DNA of 64,000 nucleotides from NCBI RefSeq assembly GCF_043757465.1, contig NZ_JAYVPL010000156.1, positions 1 to 64,000 of the forward strand, in the 5' to 3' direction. A program made the position numbers and the translations under genes. Numbering within the stretch: position 1 is the first letter of the stretch; the number at the start of each line of letters is the position of its first letter. The DNA is from Armatimonas sp043757465. GTDB taxonomy: Bacteria > Armatimonadota > Armatimonadia > Armatimonadales > Armatimonadaceae. Positions 33,607 through 41,797 of the stretch are shown one piece after another. The notes under the pieces are model-generated. The model was given only the letters and a program-made list of their open reading frames with translations, was not told the origin of the DNA and did no database searches.

Positions 33607-34445
33607 TCCGCCCCGTTCTCCAAGACGATGCCTTTCTCACCGATGTGGATCATGCAACGGCAACTCAGCCTGAGGCGCTTCACGTCTGGTGGCTCGGCCA
33701 GAGCGGGTACTTAGTGGCGCACCAGGGCACACGCCTCCTGCTCGATCCCTATCTCTCGAACTCCCTGAGCGAGAAATACGCCGCCACGGACAAGCCGCAC
33801 ACCCGGATGACGGAGCGCGTGGTCGCCCCAGAGTGCCTGAGAGGCATTTCGCTGATCACCAGCAGCCACAACCACACCGACCACTTAGATGCCCTGACAC
33901 TCCGGCCGCTCTTAGCCACCAACCCAACGGCGCAGTTGGTCGTCCCTACGGCGAACCTCGCCTTCGCCGCCGAGCGCCTGGGAAGCAGTACAAATCTCGT
34001 TGGTCTGGGCATTGGTGAAACCGCGACGCTTGGCTGTGTTCAAGTAACCGCCGTCCCTGCCGCCCACGACGAGCTGCTCCCGTGCTATGTCGGCTATGTT
34101 CTCAAGATCGGCTCGTGGACGCTCTACCACAGCGGCGACACGCTGCTCTATCCCGGCATGCCGGAGAAACTTGCCCCCTTTGCCCCAGATATTGCGTTTT
34201 TGCCCATCAATGGTCGCCTGCCCGAGCGCCGCGTCTCTGGCAATCTCTGGGGCGACGAGGCGGCGCGGCTTGCGAAGGTTATTGGCGCAAAGCGTGCGAT
34301 TCCGTGCCACTACGAGCTATTCACTTTCAATACCGAGCCCCCTGATCTCTTCATCCAAACATGCGACACGCTTTCGCAGCCCTACACCGTTCTGTGCGCG
34401 GGCGAGCGGGTTAGTTTCCCACTCCCCCCGTCGGACGGGGGTTAG
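33603..34445 (+). CDS. MBL-fold metal-dependent hydrolase (UlaG-like)
   Basis: A 280-residue metallo-beta-lactamase-fold protein of the UlaG group. VWWLGQSGYLVAHQGTRLLLDPYL opens the fold; SSHNHTDHLDALTLRPL is the HxHxDH metal motif; YHSGDTLLYPGM and CHYELF give later ligands. The UlaG relation and the neighbouring isomerase suggest sugar-acid catabolism, unproven. ATG 33603 overlaps the upstream stop. The last residues (LPPSDGG) and the stop are encoded by a GC-rich palindromic repeat. Confidence 0.88.
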   Translation: MIRPVLQDDAFLTDVDHATATQPEALHVWWLGQSGYLVAHQGTRLLLDPYLSNSLSEKYAATDKPHTRMTERVVAPECLRGISLITSSHNHTDHLDALTLRPLLATNPTAQLVVPTANLAFAAERLGSSTNLVGLGIGETATLGCVQVTAVPAAHDELLPCYVGYVLKIGSWTLYHSGDTLLYPGMPEKLAPFAPDIAFLPINGRLPERRVSGNLWGDEAARLAKVIGAKRAIPCHYELFTFNTEPPDLFIQTCDTLSQPYTVLCAGERVSFPLPPSDGG

Positions 34446-34450
34446 GGGGC
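34424..34450. repeat. GC-rich palindromic repeat, copy 3
   Basis: CCCCCCGTCGGACGGGGG followed by TTAGGGGGC. It encodes the C-terminus and stop of the MBL-fold gene and ends about 20 bp before the RNase P RNA. Confidence 0.8.
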
Positions 34451-34468
34451 AAGTGATAGAATAGCCGC

Positions 34469-34834
34469 TGGAGTGGGACGGGTGGTCGCAGGTGGCAATT
34501 GCTGCTTGAGGAAAGTCCGGGCTTCACAGGGCAGGGTGCAGGCTAACGGCCTGGCGGGGCGACCCGACGGAAAGTGCAACAGAAAGATACCGCCCACCCC
34601 CTAGCCCCCGTCCAACGGGGGAACAAGGGGGTGGGTAAGGGTGAAATGGTGCGGTAAGAGCGCACCGGCGGTGCGGAGACGTACCGGCCCGGCAAACCCC
34701 ACTCGAAGCAAGGTCAGAGGGAGGAGTTGAGGCGGCTCGCTGATCCTCCCGGTAGACCGCAGGAGGCGTTCGGTAACGAACGCCCCAGATAGATGACCAC
34801 ACAAACACAGAACCCGGCTTACAGGCCCACTCCA
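34469..34834 (+). ncRNA. rnpB: RNase P RNA (class A)
   Basis: Recognised by conserved core segments: GAGGAAAGTCCGGGC (P4/J region), GGGTGCAGGCTAACGGCC, GACGGAAAGTGCAACAGAAAG, GGTGAAATGGTGCGGTAAGAG, CGCACCGG, CAAACCCCACTCGAAGCAAG and the 3' AGATAGATGACCAC..ACAGAACCCGGCTTAC. The ends GAGTGGGACGG and GGCCCACTCC pair as P1. It is the ribozyme that trims tRNA 5' leaders. The peripheral stem at 34593-34635 contains a copy of the GC-rich palindromic repeat flanked by complementary CCCACCCCC and GGGGGTGGG. Confidence 0.95.
34597..34621. repeat. GC-rich palindromic repeat, copy 4 (inside RNase P RNA)
   Basis: CCCCCTAGCCCCCGTCCAACGGGGG lies in the P12-like peripheral helix. The wider CCCACCCCC...GGGGGTGGG pairing around it keeps a long stem, so the insert probably does not disturb the catalytic core. 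Confidence 0.75.
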
Positions 34835-34837
34835 AAA

Positions 34838-34867
34838 TCCGCCGGTTTCACCCGGCGGCTATTTTTT
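34838..34867 (+). terminator. Rho-independent terminator of RNase P RNA
   Basis: Hairpin CCGCCGG-TTTCA-CCCGGCGG (34839-34858) followed by CTATTTTTT. It overlaps the stop codon of the convergent tricorn gene and may serve both directions. Confidence 0.8.
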
Positions 34868-37800
34868 AGTGCTCAGTCGCCCGGGCTTTGCCTCGGGAAG
34901 CTTGACGGGCTTGGCTTTGCCCATTAAGGCTTTGACAGCAGCTTCGAGCTGCGGATCGCGGCCTGCCATTTCATCAGCGGGGCTGATCATGACACGGACA
35001 TCGGGTTCCGCCCCCGTGTGCTCCTCGTTGACACCATCACTCACGCGATACCAGCCACGACCTGGCGTTCGGATCTGTGAGCCATCGAGAAGAGCTTGGG
35101 CACCGGTGGAGACCACGGCCCCAAACGTCGTGTTACCGATAATCGGGCCACGGTCGAGCTGCTTGAAGGCGTGGGCGAAGATCTCCGCGTTGGAGTAGCT
35201 GTTCTCATTGATGAGTAGCCCTGCTGGTTTGCGCCAGGGGTAGTACGGCAGGCGATCCGTCGGGTAGCCCGGGGCACCGTCACGGCCAATCGTGTAGGCG
35301 TGGCGCGGCTGCGTGAGCATTGTCAGCAGATAGTCCGCCGTCGAGCCGCCGCCGTTGTCACGCACGTCAATCAGGAGCGCATCACGGCCATAGCCCTCGG
35401 CATAGAGTCCTCCCTCGAACCGATCCTGGCTGAGCTTATCCATTCCTTGAATGTGCAGATACGCCAGCTTGCCATTACTGAGCTTGTGAGTAAGCTCCTG
35501 GCGGCTAGTGGTCCAGTCATCATAAAGAATACTTCCCAGTGTGGTGGTGGACGCGGGAAGAATCAGCACCTCACGCTCTTTAGCATCAGTGCCCTTCACA
35601 CTCAGCGGGAGCTTCTCGCCAACCGTGTCCGCGAGTAGCTCATCGGGATTACTATCAGCTCCGAGAGTTGTCGCCCCGATGGCGGTGACAATCTCGCCCG
35701 GCACAAGCCTGGACTCGGCTCGATCCGCCGGGCTGCTCTTGAGAACTCGTAGCACTTTCAGCCCCGGCCCACTGTAGCTCTCGTCCCAGATGACTCCCAG
35801 AAAACCGGTCGGGATCGGTGTCACACCCCCATCGGAGATGATGCCGGGCGTGATGCCAATGTGCGATGCGTTCAAATGCCCCATCAGCAGGCGAATCACA
35901 TCGTATAAGTCCATCGGATCCGACGCGGCGGCGGCCATCGGGCGATATTTTTCCCGTAGCGCTGCCCAGCTCGCGCCGTGAAAATTCGGGTCGTAGAAGG
36001 TCTGGTTCATCACCTCCCATGCTTCCTCGAAAACGGCTTTCTGGAGCTCGCGCTTGTCGTAGCTGAGCTTGGCACGGAACGCCACAGGTCGGGCTTCCGG
36101 GGCAGCAGGCGAGGCGGCGGCGAGCGTGCCACCTTGCGCCAGGTAAAACAGAGTTCCCTTTGCCCAGCTTAGCGCACTGCCCCCTGCGGCCAAGCGGCGC
36201 GGAGGCGGTGCAGGCGCTCCATCGGTGAGGGTTGCGAGCTGAATATCCGCCCCGGCGGAGAACGCGACCAGCGTGACACCATCACCACCGGATGTCACGA
36301 CGGGCCCCATTTCATTGGTAGGTGTCGCAGTCAGGCGACGGACACGCTCATGAATCCCCTCGGCGTCCACGGCTACCGTCACGGGTGCAGCCGGTGCGGG
36401 TGGGCCAGGCACGGTGGGCTTCTTCTTTTCCTTCAGCCGCAGCCAGCCCTCACTACTGCGCTCGTCGTCCTCTTTTTTAAGATAGACCCAGTAGATATCA
36501 AACTGGCGCTCCGCTCGCTCGCTCATCCAGACAAGCTTGCTGCCGTCGGGCGAGAACGAAGGCGCGTAGTCGTTGCGCGGGTGGCGGCTGACATTGATCG
36601 GCTTGCCACCACCTTCGAGAGCGATCACAAAGATCTCGTTGTTAAACTCCTCGTCCTCGGCACTGTACGTCAGCCACTTATTGTCAGGCGACCAGTTCAG
36701 CTCTTGGACATTCAGTGCTTTGGCAACCATTTTATCGTTCTTGCCATCAGCATCCGCAACCACAAGCTCACCCTTGCCACGGATGTAGGCCAGCTTCTTG
36801 CCATCGGGCGAGAAGTGAGGGCTGCTCTTGGGCACCGACGAGCTGGTCAGCCGCACCGTCGTGCGCTTGAGCGACTTGCTGAGCTTAGTTTCCTCGGAAT
36901 CGGTGCTGGTAATCGCATAGAAATCGCTGTCTTTGACGAAGAGCAGCGTCTTGCCATCGGGCGACCACGTGATATCCGCCTCACGCCCCGCGCCCTCGGT
37001 CAAGCGAATCGCCTTACCACCGGTTGCGGGTACGGCAAAGACATCGCCGCGCACCACAAACCCCACCTGCTCGCCGTCGCTGCTGGGCGCCACTTCGGTA
37101 GCACCATTGGCAACCGTGAGGTTCTCGACCGCGTTGCTCTTGTCATCGGCGGCGACGGCCAGTGTGGCAGGTTTGGGAGCTGTCATCGCCCCGCTGAGGT
37201 TGACCGTCTCGATCCGATCCCCCACTTCAAAAGCGGCACGTGTGCCATCGCCGGAGACGGCGGGAAAGCGCACGCCGTCGCCCACGAACTTCGTGAGCTG
37301 GGTCGCTCTGCCGCCCGAGGCGCTCTGTTTGTAGAGATTGTAAGTGCCATCGCGCTCGGAGACGAACAAGATCGTCTTGCTATCGGGCATCCAGAGCGGC
37401 CAGAGGTCTTGGCCGTCAAAGTCGGTGAGCTGCTTGAACTCCTTGGTGTTGAGATCATAGACCCAGATATCGGCGCTCGCACTCCCCCGGTAGCCAATGC
37501 GGGGCCAGTCCGTGGCTCCCCGCGAAAAGACAAGCTTGGTGCCGTCGGGGGAGAGCTGCCCGCCAATCAGATTACTCAGCCCCAAGACGGGTTTGGGCCG
37601 TCCGGGCTTATCGGAGTTATTGACCAGGTAGAGGGTCTGGCCACGGCGGGTCAGCTCCCGCACCGAGCTAACGAGCACTTTCTTGCCGCCGTCCGCCCAG
37701 CCCTGGAAACCATTGCCGCCGCCGTAGTTGGTCAGCCGCCGCGCGACGCCGCCGCTTGCGGGCATCGTGAAGACTTCATTGCGTCCGTAGCGTAGCGACT

Positions 37801-38044
37801 GGAACCCAATCTCTTTGCCATCGGGCGAGAACTGCGCGCGGCCATCGTAGGCCGGATGACTCGTCAGCCGCCGCGCCGGTGCGCCGCCCTCCGTGGGCGA
37901 GCTCCAGAGATCCCCCTGGTAGGAAAACACCAGTGTCTTGCCATCGGGCGAGAGCGCCGGATAGCGCGGGAAAGACACGGAGGGCTGTGCGAAGCTGGAC
38001 GTGGCGAGCGACAGCGCCGCTAAGGCGAACGGGATGCATTTCAT
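34859..38044 (-). CDS. Tricorn protease homologue (S41 family)
   Basis: A 1061-residue secreted or periplasmic peptidase. Signal peptide at residues 1-20 (FALAALSLATSSFAQ). Residues about 25-330 and 340-680 are two TolB-like propellers with many FSPDGKxL and WSPDGKTL repeats. A C1 helical part and a PDZ domain (PTGFLGVIWDESYSGPGLKV) follow, then the S41 core with His in LLMGHLNASHIGI and the nucleophile Ser in INENSYSNAEIFAHAFKQL. Tricorn degrades peptides released by larger proteases. Length is normal for bacterial homologues. Its start is followed upstream by two inverted copies of the GC-rich repeat. Confidence 0.93.
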   Translation of the reverse strand: MKCIPFALAALSLATSSFAQPSVSFPRYPALSPDGKTLVFSYQGDLWSSPTEGGAPARRLTSHPAYDGRAQFSPDGKEIGFQSLRYGRNEVFTMPASGGVARRLTNYGGGNGFQGWADGGKKVLVSSVRELTRRGQTLYLVNNSDKPGRPKPVLGLSNLIGGQLSPDGTKLVFSRGATDWPRIGYRGSASADIWVYDLNTKEFKQLTDFDGQDLWPLWMPDSKTILFVSERDGTYNLYKQSASGGRATQLTKFVGDGVRFPAVSGDGTRAAFEVGDRIETVNLSGAMTAPKPATLAVAADDKSNAVENLTVANGATEVAPSSDGEQVGFVVRGDVFAVPATGGKAIRLTEGAGREADITWSPDGKTLLFVKDSDFYAITSTDSEETKLSKSLKRTTVRLTSSSVPKSSPHFSPDGKKLAYIRGKGELVVADADGKNDKMVAKALNVQELNWSPDNKWLTYSAEDEEFNNEIFVIALEGGGKPINVSRHPRNDYAPSFSPDGSKLVWMSERAERQFDIYWVYLKKEDDERSSEGWLRLKEKKKPTVPGPPAPAAPVTVAVDAEGIHERVRRLTATPTNEMGPVVTSGGDGVTLVAFSAGADIQLATLTDGAPAPPPRRLAAGGSALSWAKGTLFYLAQGGTLAAASPAAPEARPVAFRAKLSYDKRELQKAVFEEAWEVMNQTFYDPNFHGASWAALREKYRPMAAAASDPMDLYDVIRLLMGHLNASHIGITPGIISDGGVTPIPTGFLGVIWDESYSGPGLKVLRVLKSSPADRAESRLVPGEIVTAIGATTLGADSNPDELLADTVGEKLPLSVKGTDAKEREVLILPASTTTLGSILYDDWTTSRQELTHKLSNGKLAYLHIQGMDKLSQDRFEGGLYAEGYGRDALLIDVRDNGGGSTADYLLTMLTQPRHAYTIGRDGAPGYPTDRLPYYPWRKPAGLLINENSYSNAEIFAHAFKQLDRGPIIGNTTFGAVVSTGAQALLDGSQIRTPGRGWYRVSDGVNEEHTGAEPDVRVMISPADEMAGRDPQLEAAVKALMGKAKPVKLPEAKPGRLSTKK

Positions 38045-38057
38045 AGAGAGTAGTTTA

Positions 38058-38083
38058 CCCCCTAACCCCCGCCCAGCGGGGGG
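38058..38083. repeat. GC-rich palindromic repeat, copy 5
   Basis: CCCCCTAACCCCCGCCC followed by AGCGGGGGG. It lies between the tricorn start and the MBL-fold gene and faces copy 6 in opposite orientation, 26 bp away, so the pair can fold into one large cruciform. Confidence 0.8.
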
Positions 38084-38109
38084 AATGTAAGGAATTTTCC
38101 TTATGGATT

Positions 38110-38135
38110 CCCCCGCCGGGCGGGGGTTAGGGGGC
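38110..38135. repeat. GC-rich palindromic repeat, copy 6
   Basis: CCCCCGCCGGGCGGGGG followed by TTAGGGGGC, inverted relative to copy 5. The stop codon of the PhnP-like gene (38127-38129) is inside it. Confidence 0.8.
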
Positions 38136-38909
38136 AGGCGAGTGGAACTCTAACCAAAGCCCATCGTGGGCGAGGGCGATGTTCCCGGGCAGCGTGACGG
38201 AGACTTCGGTGTGCGGGAAGTGGTGGGAAAGGTGGGTGAAGTAGGTCTGCCGCGCCCCTAATGCCTTTGCCTCGGACAGTGCTTGCTCAAAGTGAAAGTG
38301 CGTCGGGTGCGGCTCGTAGCGCACCGTGCCCAGAACCAAGGTGTCGCGGTTCTGGAGGTAGGGCCGCGTCTCCTCGGGGATTGCGGACACGTCGGTGACG
38401 TAGGCAAAAGTGTTATTGAAGAGCAGGCTTGTCACGCGCAGCTCCCCGTGCCAGTGCCAGAGCGGGAGCACCTCGATGCCGCAGATTTGGACGGGTTCGA
38501 ACGGCTCCCACGCTACCAAATCGAGCTGTGGCTTGCCACCGCCCTCTTGTGTGGTCTTGAAGCAGTAGTCATAGACACTGCGCACCTTCTCCAAGTTCTC
38601 AATGGTACTGTAGATCGGAATCCGAATGTCGTACTGGAAGTTGAACTGGCGCAGGTCGTCTAAACCAAAGAGATGATCCGCGTGAGTGTGTGTCAGAATA
38701 CAGGCGTCCACCCGTCGGACATGGTGGGTGAGGCACTGTGTACGCAAGTCCGGGCCCGCGTCCACCAGGATCGTTCCGTGCGGGCCTTGCACGACAAGCG
38801 CCGGGCGAGTACGCTTGTCGTGAGGGTCAAGTGAGAGGCAGACCGGGCAGTCGCAGGCCAGCAGCGGGACACCCGTGGACGTTCCCGTTCCCAGGAAGGT
38901 GACAGTCAC
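38127..38909 (-). CDS. MBL-fold hydrolase (PhnP-like phosphodiesterase)
   Basis: A 260-residue metallo-beta-lactamase-fold protein. It opens TVTFLGTGTSTGVPLLACDC with the Cys pair (CDCPVC) typical of PhnP, then ILVDAGPDLRTQ and the metal motif ILTHTHADHLFGLDDLR. The C-terminal ligand is in YFTHLSHHFPHTE. PhnP cleaves cyclic phosphodiesters such as 5-phosphoribosyl 1,2-cyclic phosphate; related proteins are general. GTG start overlaps the selA stop (GTGA), and its own end is inside a palindromic repeat. Confidence 0.9.
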   Translation of the reverse strand: MTVTFLGTGTSTGVPLLACDCPVCLSLDPHDKRTRPALVVQGPHGTILVDAGPDLRTQCLTHHVRRVDACILTHTHADHLFGLDDLRQFNFQYDIRIPIYSTIENLEKVRSVYDYCFKTTQEGGGKPQLDLVAWEPFEPVQICGIEVLPLWHWHGELRVTSLLFNNTFAYVTDVSAIPEETRPYLQNRDTLVLGTVRYEPHPTHFHFEQALSEAKALGARQTYFTHLSHHFPHTEVSVTLPGNIALAHDGLWLEFHSPAP

Positions 38910-40255
38910 GCGCCTTCCCCCTGGCCCCCGCCCAACGGGGGAAAGGCAAGGAGAAGCGCAGCTTCTTCATCGTGATCCACGGCTCGTAAGTCCAGTAAGA
39001 GCCTATCGCGTTCGATGCGGCCATAGACAGGCGTGGCGGCCTGGCGAAGGGCACGTGCCAGCGCGGGGAGGTTACTGGAGCGAATAGCGACCGCGTGTGA
39101 GGGGAGCATTCTGTCGGGGAGCGAGCCGCCGCCCACTTGGGAGAGTGTGGCCTCGACCGTGGCATCGTAGCCGAGCTTGCGTAGCTTTCCGGCGACAATC
39201 CGGCAGCGACGATCAATCTGCCCACTCTCCCGTTTGATGCGGCGCAGGGTCGGGATTTCGTCCCAGGCGCACCCGGTCTGGTAGAGCCGGAGTGTCGCTT
39301 CCAGCGCCGCGAGCGTGAGCTTATCCGGGCGGAGTGCGCGCATCAGGGGATGGTGTTTGCAGGTCGCGATCAGATCCTTGCGCCCGATAATAATCCCGGC
39401 TTGGGGTCCGCCCAGGAGCTTATCGCCCGAGAACCAGACCAGATCCGCGCCCGCCGCCACGCTCTTCTGCACCTGCGGCTCGTCGGTGAGACCAAACGGG
39501 GAGAAATCTACGAGCGCCCCTGAGCCGATGTCATCGCCAAAGGGAACAGCAGCGTGCTTTGCCAGGGCGACAAGCTCCTCCAGCGATGCCGACTCCGTGA
39601 AGCCGACAATGCGAAAGTTGCTCGGGTGACAGCGCAGCAGCATCCCGGTGTTCTCGGTGATTGCCTTCTCATAGTCCGCGATGCGAGTACGGTTGGTCGT
39701 GCCCACTTCAACTAAAGCAGCCCCCGACTGAGCAATCACCTCAGGCAGGCGAAAGTGCCCCCCAATCTCCACCAGCTCGCCGCGTGAGAGAATCACGTCT
39801 TTGCCACGGGCAAGCGCCGCCAGCGCTAGCACCGTCGCCGCCGCATTGTTGTTCACCACAACGGTATCTTCCGCGCCCGTCAGTTCACGAAAAAGCTGGG
39901 CAATCACCGTCTGACGGCTCCCTCGTCCCCCCGTGTCCTCATCTACTTCCAGGGTCGCATGCCCACTCGCCACGGCGGCGACGGCGGCGGCGGCACTCGG
40001 AGCCAGTGTCGCGCGGCCCAGATTGGTGTGGAGCAGAACGCCCGTCGCATTGATCGCCCGCCGGAGCTGATTGCGCCCCATTACCGCTGCAAGCCCACGG
40101 GCGCGGGTAGCCAAATCCCCCACCAGCTCACCCGCTCGCAGTTGCTCCCGTGCCTCGTCAATCGCCTGCCGCGCCACCGCAACGGCCAGCTCATGCGTTA
40201 GCTCACTGAGCTGCGCACTTAGCTTCTCCACCGACGGTAAGTCACGAAATGTCAT
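38906..40255 (-). CDS. selA: L-seryl-tRNA(Sec) selenium transferase
   Basis: A 449-residue PLP enzyme that converts Ser-tRNA(Sec) to Sec-tRNA(Sec) with selenophosphate. Diagnostic segments: RRAINATGVLLHTNLGRATL, AEDTVVVNNNAAATVLALAA, LSRGELVEIGGHFRLPEV, VEVGTTNRTRIADYEKAI, SNFRIVGFTESASLEELVAL, and the PLP lysine in WFSGDKLLGGPQAGIIIGRK (about residue 277), then ALRPDKLTLAALEATLRLY. I chose ATG 40255, overlapping the tsaB stop (ATGA). The last dozen residues (PPLGGGQGEGA) come from a palindromic repeat. SelB, SelD and tRNA(Sec) are not in the window. It predicts selenoproteins in this genome. Confidence 0.95.
   Translation of the reverse strand: MTFRDLPSVEKLSAQLSELTHELAVAVARQAIDEAREQLRAGELVGDLATRARGLAAVMGRNQLRRAINATGVLLHTNLGRATLAPSAAAAVAAVASGHATLEVDEDTGGRGSRQTVIAQLFRELTGAEDTVVVNNNAAATVLALAALARGKDVILSRGELVEIGGHFRLPEVIAQSGAALVEVGTTNRTRIADYEKAITENTGMLLRCHPSNFRIVGFTESASLEELVALAKHAAVPFGDDIGSGALVDFSPFGLTDEPQVQKSVAAGADLVWFSGDKLLGGPQAGIIIGRKDLIATCKHHPLMRALRPDKLTLAALEATLRLYQTGCAWDEIPTLRRIKRESGQIDRRCRIVAGKLRKLGYDATVEATLSQVGGGSLPDRMLPSHAVAIRSSNLPALARALRQAATPVYGRIERDRLLLDLRAVDHDEEAALLLAFPPLGGGQGEGA
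38917..38941. repeat. GC-rich palindromic repeat, copy 7 (3' end of selA)
   Basis: CCCCCTGGCCCCCGCCC followed by AACGGGGG. Read on the minus strand it supplies the final residues PPLGGGQG of SelA. Confidence 0.75.
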
Positions 40256-40920
40256 AATGCTACCTTTGGAGCGCGAATCGGCGGAGGCGCGACATAGTGC
40301 GGCGCTAGCGTTGCCACATCGTCTGGGCCTTGGACACGCAGTCGCGCCTGGCCGAGCCGCGCGATCTGAAAAGCGCGGGGCGAGGCGGTGCGAAGCACTG
40401 CCTGTGCGTTGGGCGCGATCCAGTGCACACACTCCCCCAGCACGAGGAGGCGCGGCTCGCCCAGCACCTCCGTGGCCTGCACTAAAACCTCACTGGTCAG
40501 AATCACTTTAGGCTCGACAACAGGATTCGAGCGACCGCCCTTGTAGAACGCCGCGATCACCTCATCTTTTCGCGAAGGCACCACGACCACCACAGAAGCT
40601 CCCGCACCCGACACCGCGCTTGCCATCGCATCGAGGCTACTCACCCCGATCACGCGCTTGCCCAGCACCTCCGCCCAAGTCTTGGCCATCGTGACGCCCA
40701 CACGCACGCCCGTGAAGCTCCCCGGCCCAAGGCCCACCGCAAACGCATCCAGCTCCTCCAGAGTGAGCTCCGCCTCGCGCAGTGCAAACTCCACGATGCC
40801 CGGCAGACGCTCGGTGAGCCGTCGGTGATGCGCGAAGTTGAGCTCTACCAACAGCTCCTTGCCCTCGACAATCGCAACCGAGCAGGTATCCCCTGAGGTA
40901 TCTAGCGCAAGAATCTTCAC
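40252..40920 (-). CDS. tsaB: tRNA threonylcarbamoyladenosine biosynthesis protein TsaB
   Basis: A 222-residue ASKHA-fold protein. The N-terminus KILALDTSGDTCSVAIVEGK and the segment FAVGLGPGSFTGVRVGVTMAKTWAEVLGK are the standard TsaB/YeaZ signature. TsaB is the scaffold of the TsaD-TsaB-TsaE complex that makes t6A at position 37 of ANN-decoding tRNAs. Start GTG 40920 overlaps the tsaE stop (GTGA); the alternative start 15 bp upstream lies inside tsaE. Coupled downstream to selA. Confidence 0.94.
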   Translation of the reverse strand: MKILALDTSGDTCSVAIVEGKELLVELNFAHHRRLTERLPGIVEFALREAELTLEELDAFAVGLGPGSFTGVRVGVTMAKTWAEVLGKRVIGVSSLDAMASAVSGAGASVVVVVPSRKDEVIAAFYKGGRSNPVVEPKVILTSEVLVQATEVLGEPRLLVLGECVHWIAPNAQAVLRTASPRAFQIARLGQARLRVQGPDDVATLAPHYVAPPPIRAPKVAL

Positions 40921-41384
40921 AAGCCCCCCCCGCACCCGCTCGGCGGCGGAGCGATGTGGATTTGTCGCGATTCTGGCCCCGTATCAGTAAGCGTCACACG
41001 CCAGCACTCCTTGGGAAGTGCTTCGGCAATCTGCTCGGGCCACTCAATCAGCACCACACTGCGCCCCGCCAGGTACTCCGCTAGCCCCGCCGCTTCCCAC
41101 TCCGCGCCACTTCCGAGCCGGTAGGCATCCATGTGAATAATCGGAACCCGTCCACCGTCGTACTCATGCACCAGGGTAAATGTCGGTGAGGAAACTAAGG
41201 CGGGTGAGCCCAGTGCCGCCACCAGCGCCCGTGTGAATGTCGTCTTCCCCGCCCCGAGGTCGCCCGACAAGCAGACCAGCGTCCCCAGCTCCAGGCGCTC
41301 TGCCAGCCAGCGAGCTACCTTGTCCGTTCCCTCAAGGGAATCAACCGAGAAATCCACTAAATCTACCCATTCCACAGAAGCCAT
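40917..41384 (-). CDS. tsaE: tRNA threonylcarbamoyladenosine biosynthesis ATPase TsaE
   Basis: A 155-residue P-loop protein of the t6A pathway. Walker A is CLSGDLGAGKTTFTRALVAAL (about residues 39-58 of the chosen start), then SSPTFTLVHEYDGG and HMDAYRLGSGAEWEAAGLAEYL, and IEWPEQIAEALP, all characteristic of TsaE/YjeE. I chose ATG 41384; a longer start adds a basic extension without a ribosome site. First gene of the TsaE-TsaB-SelA-MBL operon. Confidence 0.94.
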   Translation of the reverse strand: MASVEWVDLVDFSVDSLEGTDKVARWLAERLELGTLVCLSGDLGAGKTTFTRALVAALGSPALVSSPTFTLVHEYDGGRVPIIHMDAYRLGSGAEWEAAGLAEYLAGRSVVLIEWPEQIAEALPKECWRVTLTDTGPESRQIHIAPPPSGCGGGL

Positions 41385-41499
41385 TGTAGCCTCTTTAGCA
41401 ACGAATCGCCGCACTGCGACGAGGGCAATGCGTCGAGAAGGTGTCTGTAACGCTCGCGAGTCGGACAGTCAGGTGCGAAATTTCTAGGATCGGAGTGCT

Positions 41500-41700
41500 T
41501 CACGGCATGTCCTCCAGGGCATAAGCGATGAAGTTCGGCCAGGGCATAAAAAAGCCCCTGGCTACGATCTTCATGAACTCGGTGTACATCTTGTGCTTGG
41601 CGACCCAGTCCAGCTTATTGGCCAGCGTCAGCGGGTTGGCTTCGAGCGCATCGAGCGTCGCTTCCCACGACCGCCAAAGTGATCCACCGAGTTGTTCTGA
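41500..41700 (-). pseudogene. Fragment resembling Pup/UBact ligase (PafA) or deamidase (Dop)
   Basis: In a frame lacking a start, the minus strand reads SEQLGGSLWRSWEATLDAL, EANPLTLANKLDWVAKHKMY and ends ALEDMP before a stop. PafA and Dop proteins have a matching piece (about LWExxLDALExDPxxLADxLDWVAK), from the C-terminal half of the enzyme. Everything upstream is absent: the frame enters the 87-bp repeat at 41702. So this is a truncated, dead piece. Armatimonadota are known to have UBact/Pup systems (recollection), which makes the assignment credible. The gap 41385-41500 holds nothing else I recognise. Confidence 0.5.
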
Positions 41701-41701
41701 A

Positions 41702-41788
41702 CGGCTAGGGGTTCTGTCGCGTTGTCGGGCAAGTGACTTCTCATCTGAGGTTCCCTGTGGGCCAACAACACGTCCCGATCCATAGCCG
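41702..41788 (-). repeat. 87-bp repeat, copy A
   Basis: The reverse complement of this stretch matches 52858..52944 at 81 of 87 positions by direct comparison. In translation both can give AMDR-x-VLLA-x-REPQMRSHLP, but neither sits in an intact gene. It borders the PafA/Dop fragment here and lies inside a terminal-repeat element at the other site, so it is probably a piece of a mobile element. Confidence 0.75.
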
Positions 41789-41797
41789 TATCCGATC

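Noticed and set aside
36350..37795. 481-codon plus-strand frame
   Set aside because: Antisense to the propeller part of the tricorn homologue; low-complexity and without motifs.
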